Assembly: GCA_022708385.1 (NCBI GenBank)
Contig: JAKIYU010000053.1
Location: forward strand, 1 to 12,115
DNA: 12,115 bases
Source of the DNA: Bacteroidota bacterium
Lineage (GTDB): Bacteria > Bacteroidota > Bacteroidia > Bacteroidales > PXBB01
Direction: 5' to 3'
The notes below the pieces were generated by a model, which saw only the letters and a program-made list of their open reading frames with translations, was not told where the DNA came from and did no database searches. The position numbers were made by a program, and so were the translations under genes. Below, one piece after another: positions 6,244 through 12,115 of the stretch; positions within the stretch are counted from its first letter, which is position 1; every line of letters begins with the position of its first letter.

Positions 6244-6681
6244 CTAATAATTCGTGACCTGTATCGTGGTACCATTGAAATAGGTTTTATAGCGCGTAAG
6301 CGCGATTGTGGCAGGGCCGTTGACCACTGTACCGTCCATGAGCAGGAAACGCGAACCGCAAACGGTGTCGGTTACAGTTATACCACTGGGTTCAACCACA
6401 ACACGCTCACAACCGGTAGTCGGATGGTAAGCACAGGCTCTTTCGAAAGCGCAGAATTCATCCTGAGTATTGCGGTAAATAACAATCCCTTTATAGCCAC
6501 CGGTAACATATACCCACCCCCCTACCGAATTAAGATTGGCAAATTCCGGAGATGACAAGCTTACGTAAAAATTCACGTAAACATAGGGCACGGGGTCGTC
6601 ATTTTTCCTGCACCGGGCAAAAAATGTCAATAATAATATACAAATTAATAAAGTTTTATATCTATATTTTATGTTCATCAT
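6244..6681 (-). CDS. Rieske-like-fold lipoprotein with degenerate cluster ligands
   Basis: A small exported protein of about 145 residues. The N-terminus has a basic segment (NIKYRYK), a hydrophobic core (TLLICILLLTFF) and a probable lipobox cysteine (FARC, though Arg at -1 is unusual), so anchoring as a lipoprotein is likely. The mature part reads like a Rieske-type beta domain: VGGWVYVTGGYKGIVIYRNTQ, then ERACAYHP, VCGSRFLLMDGTVVNGPAT and a final Y-x-T-x-F strand. True Rieske proteins bind 2Fe-2S through CxH and CxxH. Here the first motif is CAYH and the second has only one cysteine (DTVCGS), so cluster binding is doubtful. ATG 6681 is chosen because it begins a short n-region; ATG 6678 and ATG 6699 are also in frame. 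The gene is transcribed divergently from the one at 6786. Confidence 0.75.
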   Translation of the reverse strand: MMNIKYRYKTLLICILLLTFFARCRKNDDPVPYVYVNFYVSLSSPEFANLNSVGGWVYVTGGYKGIVIYRNTQDEFCAFERACAYHPTTGCERVVVEPSGITVTDTVCGSRFLLMDGTVVNGPATIALTRYKTYFNGTTIQVTNY

Positions 6682-6762
6682 ATAAATAATGCAAGCCAAA
6701 ATTCAATAACAGTAAAAACAAATTTTTATTTTTTGGTAAATTTAAGAAAATTATTATTAACT

Positions 6763-6789
6763 ATGCCCCACGAAAAAATTGCCCTATGA
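6763..6789 (+). other. Possible 8-codon leader ORF overlapping the next start by ATGA
   Basis: ATG at 6763 opens a short frame, MPHEKIAL, whose TGA stop overlaps the ATG of the lipoprotein gene at 6786 in an ATGA arrangement. Such overlaps can couple translation. There is no independent evidence that this frame is used, and short frames are common in A-rich leaders. Confidence 0.25.
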
Positions 6790-7115
6790 CAGCTCTAAAA
6801 AAATCAATTTTATTTTTCTTTTTCTTGTTAATACTCCTCCCCGATTATTCCTGCCAAAGAAGAATCAAAGGCGAAGCACAGAATGCAGATAAAATTGAAG
6901 AAATGCAGGAAGAACGCAAAAAAGAAGCGGAAAAGGAATACAAAATGGCACTTAAAAGACATATGGAAATTCAGACCAAAGATACCCGTAAACGTATTAA
7001 AAGAAGCCGTAAACGTTCCGAAAGAATCATGGCAGGAAAACCTCCGGAACCTTTCTTCAGAAGGTTATTCTCCAAAAAAGCCAGAAAAGTGAAAGCCAAA
7101 CCGACCGATAAATAA
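6786..7115 (+). CDS. Small basic lipoprotein, Bacteroidetes hypothetical
   Basis: A 109-residue protein starting MTALKKS, with a phenylalanine- and leucine-rich hydrophobic segment (8-18) and a probable lipobox cysteine at C23 (DYSC, an atypical lipobox). The remainder is highly charged, rich in Lys, Arg and Glu, and probably helical or coiled-coil at 35-75 (KIEEMQEERKKEAEKEYK). HMEIQTKDTRKRIKRS and PPEPFFRRLF recall small conserved Bacteroidetes lipoproteins of unknown function. Its role is unknown. The strongly basic C-terminal half might contact acidic polymers, but that is only inference. It lies 88 nt upstream of the sensor kinase on the same strand, so it could share control with that operon. 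Confidence 0.7.
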   Translation: MTALKKSILFFFFLLILLPDYSCQRRIKGEAQNADKIEEMQEERKKEAEKEYKMALKRHMEIQTKDTRKRIKRSRKRSERIMAGKPPEPFFRRLFSKKARKVKAKPTDK

Positions 7116-7203
7116 ATTTGTCATTAACTTATGTATAGCTGCACATGCCTGATTTTAGTTTACTTTATCTCCCATTTTTATTTATCTTTATAAAAATGAA
7201 AAT

Positions 7204-10200
7204 ATGGCAAGGTTTACTGCAATAGTAATACTGTTTTTATTGTCATGGCGCTTTATACAAGCACAAAGCGACTATACTGGCAACTTTCAGCAGTATTACT
7301 CCGAATGGACCCGTACCGTAAAAGGTTTATCGCAAAACAGCGTTTATGCAGTATTACAAGACCACGATGGTTTTATGTGGTTCGGTACCTGGGATGGCCT
7401 GAATAAATTCGACGGGTATAAATTTACTTTGTTTAGGCCACAGCTTAACAATCCGGAGGCCAGTGTTGTTAATGAAACCATACGTTGTCTATACGAGGAT
7501 AACGAAGGCTTTTTGTGGATTGGCACTGAGCAAGGCATAAGCAAACTCGACAGAAAAAAGCTACATTTTACCCATTATCAAAAAAATGCGCCCTCTCCCT
7601 ATGCGCTTAAAAGCGACACCATATTAAGCATCGCCGGAAATGACAAAGGATATCTTTACTTTGGCACCAACAACGGACTGTATCTCTTCGACAAGAAAAC
7701 AGCCGCATTCTTTAATGTGGAATTGACCGAACGCGAGATTAAAATATATTCTATTTGCTTGCTCGATAAGGGTTTCATTTTACTGGGAACAGATAGTGGT
7801 TTAATAGAATACGATGAGATTACAGGTAATAAAACGGTCAAAACAAACCCCGAACTGCCTTCCGATACTGTATCGTGTATTTTAAAGGACATGCAGGGAA
7901 ATATCTGGATGGGTACCCCAAAAGGATTAGTAAAAAATAATCCTGTCCTAAATACCTGGCAGCAATACCTTAATCAGCCCAATAACAACAACAGCCTCAG
8001 CAACAACGATGTGGGCGCCCTGTTTCAGGATAAAAAGGGCCGGCTTTGGGTAGGAACATCCGGCGGTGGCCTAAACCTATACGATTACGTCAATAATACA
8101 TTTATGCCGTTCGTAAATGTACCCGGCAAACAAAACACATTGAGCAATGATTTTGTAAATGCTATAACCGAAGACCAGCAGGGTAACATCTGGATAGGCA
8201 CATCCAAAGGTGTTAACAGAATGGATAACTACCGTAATACATTTGAACATTTTTACAATATTCCTCAAAAAACAAACTCACTGAATAACAACACGGTTTG
8301 GTGTATCTATGAAACACATAATAAAGAAATATGGATAGGGACTGACAAGGGGATTAATATTTTTGATAAAAAAACCGGTCATTTTTCCTTTCTGACAAAA
8401 AGCCCGAATAATCAGGGCAAACTGCCATCAAATCAAATACGTACCCTTTACGAAGACAGTTACGGGGAATTCTGGATAGGCACTTTCGATGCCGGAATAT
8501 GCAGACTTAATGCTTCAAAAAAGCACATAGCTTATTACAATACAAACACTAAAATATCCCTGCCTGACAACCAGGTATGGAGCATCACTGAGGATAACAA
8601 TAAGGATATCTGGATAGGAACCTTTAACGGTCTGGCCCAATACAACAGGAAAACCAATACCATAACTTCTTTTCATCACGATGATAAAAACAGTAATTCA
8701 TTAAGTTGCAATATTATATATCATTTATTATATGACAATAACGGCTATTTATGGATTTCGACCTTCAACGGGCTTAACAAATTCGATATTAAAAAAAAGA
8801 CATTCGAACGCTATTATCATATACCCGAAAACTACAACAGCCTTTCAAACAACCGTATATTTTCGGTTTACAAGGACAACGAAAATATTTTATGGATAGC
8901 AACAATGGGCGGGGGATTGAACAAATACGACTTTAAGACAAATACTATTAAAGCTTATACTGAAGAGGAAGGCATGCCTAACAATATTGTTTATAACATA
9001 CTTGAAGACCATTTAGGTAATTTGTGGCTCAGCACCAATTTTGGCCTTTCTAAATTCAACAAAAAAAACGAAACCTTTGTCAATTACGACATCAGGGATG
9101 GTATTCAAAGCAGTGAGTTTAATCTGGGAGCAGCCTGCAAAACATCCGACGGCGAACTGCTTTTTGGGGGCATGCAGGGTTTTAACCTTTTCAAACCCGA
9201 AATCATTACCGAAAACAAACACCATCCCCCTGTTTTGGTTACCGCATTCAAAGTATTCAACAAACCGCATCAATACCAATACGGTAATGGCGATACCATT
9301 GAATTGTCCTATCACGACAATTTTTTTTCCTTTGAATTTGCTTCCCTTGAATTTTCAAACCCCGATAAAATCAAATACGCCTTTACCCTCGAAAATTTTG
9401 ACAAAGGATGGCTATATGCCGAAGCCACACGCCGCTATGCCGAATATACCAACATACCCCCCGGTGTTTACACTTTCCGTGTTAAAGCCACCGACAGCCA
9501 GGGTTTGTGGCTTCCCGAAACCTGCCATTTGTACCTCATAATTCACAACGTCTGGTGGCGCAGCCTCTGGTTCAAGGCCAGCATAGTACTCTTTATTCTA
9601 ATTATTATTGCGCTAATAATATACGACAGGTACCGTAAAATTCGCCGGAAACACCGCTGGGAAAAGCAAAAACTTCAGCTCGAAAAGCAACTCTTCGACC
9701 TTAAGCAAAAAGCCCTGAGCCTGCAAATGAATCCCCATTTTATTTTTAACACACTCAACGCCATTCAAACCTTTATACTTAAAGACAATACCGACCAGGC
9801 CATTCAGTTTATGGGAAAACTCTCACAACTGATGCGGCTTATACTGTCAAGCACCCGTGAAGTGTATGTGCCCCTTATAAATGAAGTTAAAATACTTACC
9901 TATTACCTCGACCTTGAAAAAATTCGTTTCAACGAAAAATTTGATTATACCATTCATGTGGATAATGCTATTGATACCGAGTTTACAGGTGTGCCGCCCA
10001 TGCTGATTCAGCCTTTTGTTGAAAATGCCGTTTTGCATGGCATCATGCATAAAAAAGAAAAAGGACATATTAGTATCATTTTTAAACCGGCAAAAGACAA
10101 CATCCATTGTATTATAAAAGACGATGGCATTGGCAGAGAAAAATCAGCTCTTCTTAAAAAAGAAAAAGGGCTCAGCCATACTTCGCGGGGCATAGCTATT

Positions 10201-10335
10201 ATTGCCGACAGGCTTAGCCTTTTTGAAGAAAAAAATATTAAGCAAAAAAGAATTGTTATTAACGATTTGAAAAACGCCGACGGCACCCCGGCAGGTACGC
10301 ATGTTGAGGTTTTTCTTCCTTTCATTGAATTATGA
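7204..10335 (+). CDS. Propeller-type sensor histidine kinase, LytS-type kinase core
   Basis: A 1043-residue membrane sensor kinase. A signal peptide (MARFTAIVILFLLSWRFIQA) leads into a periplasmic region to about residue 710. I count 14 two-component-regulator-propeller motifs of the form G-x-hWhGT-x-x-G-h (DGFMWFGTWDGLNKFD first, DGELLFGGMQGFNLF last), enough for two seven-bladed propellers. A Y_Y_Y domain (about 715-782) and one membrane helix (about 793-807) follow, then a short coiled coil and the His-kinase box, with H845 in NPHFIFN as the likely phosphate acceptor. The ATPase domain has N941 in QPFVENAVLHG, D974-G975 in DDGIGRE and SRGIAIIADRL. The core is of the LytS/YehU type, and there is no fused receiver or AraC domain as in hybrid two-component systems. 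The partner regulator starts 22 nt downstream. Confidence 0.95.
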   Translation: MARFTAIVILFLLSWRFIQAQSDYTGNFQQYYSEWTRTVKGLSQNSVYAVLQDHDGFMWFGTWDGLNKFDGYKFTLFRPQLNNPEASVVNETIRCLYEDNEGFLWIGTEQGISKLDRKKLHFTHYQKNAPSPYALKSDTILSIAGNDKGYLYFGTNNGLYLFDKKTAAFFNVELTEREIKIYSICLLDKGFILLGTDSGLIEYDEITGNKTVKTNPELPSDTVSCILKDMQGNIWMGTPKGLVKNNPVLNTWQQYLNQPNNNNSLSNNDVGALFQDKKGRLWVGTSGGGLNLYDYVNNTFMPFVNVPGKQNTLSNDFVNAITEDQQGNIWIGTSKGVNRMDNYRNTFEHFYNIPQKTNSLNNNTVWCIYETHNKEIWIGTDKGINIFDKKTGHFSFLTKSPNNQGKLPSNQIRTLYEDSYGEFWIGTFDAGICRLNASKKHIAYYNTNTKISLPDNQVWSITEDNNKDIWIGTFNGLAQYNRKTNTITSFHHDDKNSNSLSCNIIYHLLYDNNGYLWISTFNGLNKFDIKKKTFERYYHIPENYNSLSNNRIFSVYKDNENILWIATMGGGLNKYDFKTNTIKAYTEEEGMPNNIVYNILEDHLGNLWLSTNFGLSKFNKKNETFVNYDIRDGIQSSEFNLGAACKTSDGELLFGGMQGFNLFKPEIITENKHHPPVLVTAFKVFNKPHQYQYGNGDTIELSYHDNFFSFEFASLEFSNPDKIKYAFTLENFDKGWLYAEATRRYAEYTNIPPGVYTFRVKATDSQGLWLPETCHLYLIIHNVWWRSLWFKASIVLFILIIIALIIYDRYRKIRRKHRWEKQKLQLEKQLFDLKQKALSLQMNPHFIFNTLNAIQTFILKDNTDQAIQFMGKLSQLMRLILSSTREVYVPLINEVKILTYYLDLEKIRFNEKFDYTIHVDNAIDTEFTGVPPMLIQPFVENAVLHGIMHKKEKGHISIIFKPAKDNIHCIIKDDGIGREKSALLKKEKGLSHTSRGIAIIADRLSLFEEKNIKQKRIVINDLKNADGTPAGTHVEVFLPFIEL

Positions 10336-10357
10336 TTAACTTAAAATACAAAATGCC

Positions 10358-11110
10358 ATGCTTAAAGCAATTATTGTTGACGATGAACTCAACTCCAGAG
10401 AAACCCTGAGGCTGATGCTCGAAAGGTATTGCCCCGATGTAAAAATAGCAGCGCTTTCGGACAGTTTCGAAAATGCCCTTGAAGACATCAGGATTTACAA
10501 ACCCGATGTTGTATTTCTCGATATACAGATGCCCGACGGCAATGGATTTAAACTGCTTGAACAAATTGGCGATATTGACTTTTTTGTCATCTTCACAACA
10601 GCTTACGAAGAATATGCGCTTAAAGCCTTTAAATACAATGCCCTCGATTATCTTCTGAAACCTATTATAGCTAATGACCTTAAAAATGCCGTTGAAAAAG
10701 TTCATAAAAGTTTAAATCAAAGTCAAAGTAATATTACGGATATTAAGAATATTTTAAATGAGCTGAAGCAACAACGCAAGTCAAAAAAAATAGTTCTTTC
10801 TACTGCCGAAGGCATGCACATTGTGGACACCGAAAGTATAGTCCGTTGCGAATCGGACGATTATTACACCAAGTTTTTTTTCGCAGACGGCACCTATGTA
10901 TTAATTTCCAAAACACTCAAAGAGCACGAAGAATTATTAGCCGACAGTGATTTCTTTCGCCCCCATAAATCCCATCTGGTAAATCTTAAATATGTAAAGA
11001 GTTATATAAAAACAGATGGCGGTTATATAATCATGTCCGATGGAAAAGAAATACCCGTATCGCGGCGTAAAAGAGAAAAAATTTTAGAAATACTGCACCA
11101 ACTTAAATAA
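10358..11110 (+). CDS. LytTR-family response regulator
   Basis: A 250-residue cytoplasmic regulator. The receiver domain (about 1-118) has the acidic pair D8-D9, phosphate acceptor D55 (VVFLDIQMP), switch threonines T80-T81 and K101 in DYLLKP. The C-terminal LytTR DNA-binding domain (about 147-250) has KIVLSTAEGMHIV, then CESDDYYTKFFF, FFRPHKSHLVNLKYV and EIPVSRRKREKIL. LytTR proteins bind DNA through beta strands, often at direct repeats. It begins 22 nt after the sensor kinase stop on the same strand, so it is its cognate partner: phosphate should pass from H845 of the kinase to D55. ATG 10358 is chosen; an out-of-frame ATG lies 5 nt upstream. Confidence 0.95.
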   Translation: MLKAIIVDDELNSRETLRLMLERYCPDVKIAALSDSFENALEDIRIYKPDVVFLDIQMPDGNGFKLLEQIGDIDFFVIFTTAYEEYALKAFKYNALDYLLKPIIANDLKNAVEKVHKSLNQSQSNITDIKNILNELKQQRKSKKIVLSTAEGMHIVDTESIVRCESDDYYTKFFFADGTYVLISKTLKEHEELLADSDFFRPHKSHLVNLKYVKSYIKTDGGYIIMSDGKEIPVSRRKREKILEILHQLK

Positions 11111-11210
11111 AGTTTGTATTTTTACCTTTCCCTTTTTGAAACAAACCGATGTCTGACTACAACTTTTTTATAAACCTTACTGGTATTAACTTTACAATAA
11201 ATAAATAACA

Positions 11211-11708
11211 ATGGACGAAAATGTAATATATATTATTATTGCAATTATATGGATTGTATCAAGCATTCTTAAGGCTGTCAGCAAAAACAACAAGAAAAAG
11301 CCCCCAGTTACCACGCCCCGTACCAACACACCAAAACCGGCAACCGAACTTGACGATTTTAAGAAAATACTAGAGGAAATGATAACAGGCAAAAACCCAG
11401 ATATTGTAAAGCCCCAACCTGTAAACACACCAACTTATACTGAAAATCCAAGCGCGCAGAATAATCACACCGAAGAATCAAAATATGCCGCTTATGAAGG
11501 TACAATGGCTTATGATTTTACCAAAAATCAAAGTCTGGAAGAATACTACAGCAATGATCAAAACAGGATTAGTTATGTAGAAGTAGAAGCTTATAAATCC
11601 CCTGAGACCGAACATATAAGCACAGAAAAAAATCCGGTTTTTGATGATGGTTTTGATTTGCAAAAGGGAATCCTGTATGCAGAAATATTAAAACGCCCTC
11701 ATTATTAA
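11211..11708 (+). CDS. Small membrane-anchored protein, Bacteroidetes hypothetical
   Basis: A 165-residue protein with one N-terminal membrane helix (IYIIIAIIWIVSSIL, about 6-20), a basic stop-transfer segment (KNNKKK), and a long polar, Pro/Thr/Asn-rich, probably disordered middle. It ends in a compact motif, FDLQKGILYAEILKRPHY. By recall, that ending resembles a conserved Bacteroidetes tail of the type FDLRKAVIYSEILNRPY, which suggests a short interaction motif. With positive charges just after the helix, the tail most likely faces the cytoplasm. It starts 100 nt after the response regulator, with no clear terminator between. It may belong to that operon or be separately expressed. Function unknown. 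Confidence 0.75.
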   Translation: MDENVIYIIIAIIWIVSSILKAVSKNNKKKPPVTTPRTNTPKPATELDDFKKILEEMITGKNPDIVKPQPVNTPTYTENPSAQNNHTEESKYAAYEGTMAYDFTKNQSLEEYYSNDQNRISYVEVEAYKSPETEHISTEKNPVFDDGFDLQKGILYAEILKRPHY

Positions 11709-11834
11709 CACTATACATTATAAATTAAGAGAAATTTAAAAAAAATGTTAAAAAAAAAGAAATTATATATAACTTTACCGCCTTTAAAAAAAACAGCATT
11801 TTCTTATTAAGAACTTTATATAAACCAATGTAAA

Positions 11835-12115
11835 ATGATTAAAAAACTACTCTTCGCAATTTTATGTGTGCTGTATGGAACAATGATGTATGCACAGTCG
11901 CAAGGCTCTATACAGGGTAAAATTACAGATGCTGAAACAAAAGAGCCTATCCCGTTTGCCAATATTGTAATTGAATCAGGTGGTAAACAGGTAGGAGGTA
12001 CCAGTACTGATTTTGACGGTAAATACCGTATATCGCCCATACCTGCCGGCAGATACGACCTAAAAGCCTCTTCAGTGGGCTTCAAACCCATTATGGTTAC
12101 GGGTGTTATCATCAG
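11835..12115 (+). CDS. Start of a surface protein with carboxypeptidase-regulatory-like domain, probably TonB-dependent receptor (cut by window end)
   Basis: The frame is open to the window edge (93 codons). It begins with a signal peptide, MIKKLLFAILCVLYGTMMYAQ, with likely cleavage after YA-Q. A typical carboxypeptidase-regulatory-like repeat follows: GSIQGKITDAETKEPIPFANIVIESGG, then STDFDGKYRISPIPAGRYDLKASSVGFKP. This domain usually precedes the plug of Bacteroidetes TonB-dependent receptors (including SusC type), but other surface proteins and peptidases also carry it, so the exact class is open. A start-stop pair (ATG TAA) lies at 11828-11833, just before the chosen ATG. Confidence 0.8.
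   Translation, partial: MIKKLLFAILCVLYGTMMYAQSQGSIQGKITDAETKEPIPFANIVIESGGKQVGGTSTDFDGKYRISPIPAGRYDLKASSVGFKPIMVTGVII

Noticed and set aside
6205..6555. Plus-strand 116-codon open frame
   Set aside because: It runs antisense to the Rieske-like lipoprotein and starts in the heptamer repeat array. The minus-strand product has a signal peptide and domain motifs, while this one has none.
9041..9541. Plus-strand 166-codon open frame within the sensor kinase
   Set aside because: It lies wholly inside the kinase gene in another frame. The kinase frame there encodes the last propeller motifs and the Y_Y_Y domain.
11112..11148. Possible hairpin GTTTGT ... ACAAAC after the response regulator
   Set aside because: The arms are only 6 bp, A+T-rich, and separated by more than 20 nt with no T-run after them. 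Not a convincing terminator.
11770..11778. TAACTTTAC as a -7 box, also at 11187-11195
   Set aside because: It departs from TAnnTTTG at the last base and has no TTG at the right distance. Two copies of a 9-mer in A+T-rich leaders are compatible with chance.
11745..11810. 21-codon frame MLKKKKLYITLPP... before the terminal gene
   Set aside because: It is built from A-rich leader sequence, has no family resemblance and no supporting signal.

Overview
The window looks like a chromosomal segment of a Bacteroidota (Bacteroidetes) bacterium, moderately A+T-rich by eye. The evidence is the gene content: TonB-dependent receptors with an N-terminal carboxypeptidase-regulatory-like domain, a propeller-type sensor kinase paired with a LytTR regulator, a Mrp ATPase of the CxxC-less form I associate with this phylum, and small lipoproteins. 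A-rich leaders without clear Shine-Dalgarno sites and a perfect TAnnTTTG -7 box fit too. I cannot name genus or species.

Layout. (1) 1-3408: the 3' part of a ZnuD/CirA-like TonB-dependent receptor, followed 10 nt later by a PLP-dependent trans-sulfuration enzyme (methionine gamma-lyase-like) that ends at a clear hairpin-T6 terminator. (2) 3387-5508: three degenerate 32-bp tandem repeats, the first being that terminator and the last carrying a promoter box. They lead into a AAA/DUF4143 ATPase and then a short, cysteine-free Mrp-family ATPase. (3) 5509-6243: a decayed DUF4139 gene fragment, then about 330 bp of non-coding DNA full of palindromes and short tandem repeats. (4) 6244-7115: divergent genes for a Rieske-like lipoprotein (minus strand) and a small basic lipoprotein (plus strand). 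(5) 7204-11110: a two-gene signalling operon, made of a 14-blade-motif sensor histidine kinase of the LytS type and a LytTR response regulator. (6) 11211-12115: a small membrane-anchored protein, then the start of another surface protein with a carboxypeptidase-regulatory-like domain, cut by the window end.

Working together: the kinase and regulator clearly form one signalling pair, with a periplasmic propeller sensing domain and a cytoplasmic kinase. The receptor and lyase are probably co-transcribed, but a shared metabolic role is inference. The ATPase with its repeat leader looks like a self-contained cassette between the lyase and mrp. The region 5509-6243 looks like a site of gene decay and repeat accumulation.

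No complete new defence, CRISPR or mobile system is visible. The most unusual signals are the helically phased 32-bp repeats before the DUF4143 ATPase, the repeat-dense intergenic block next to the broken DUF4139 gene, and the minimal Mrp protein with neither the MIP18/DUF59 domain nor any cysteine.
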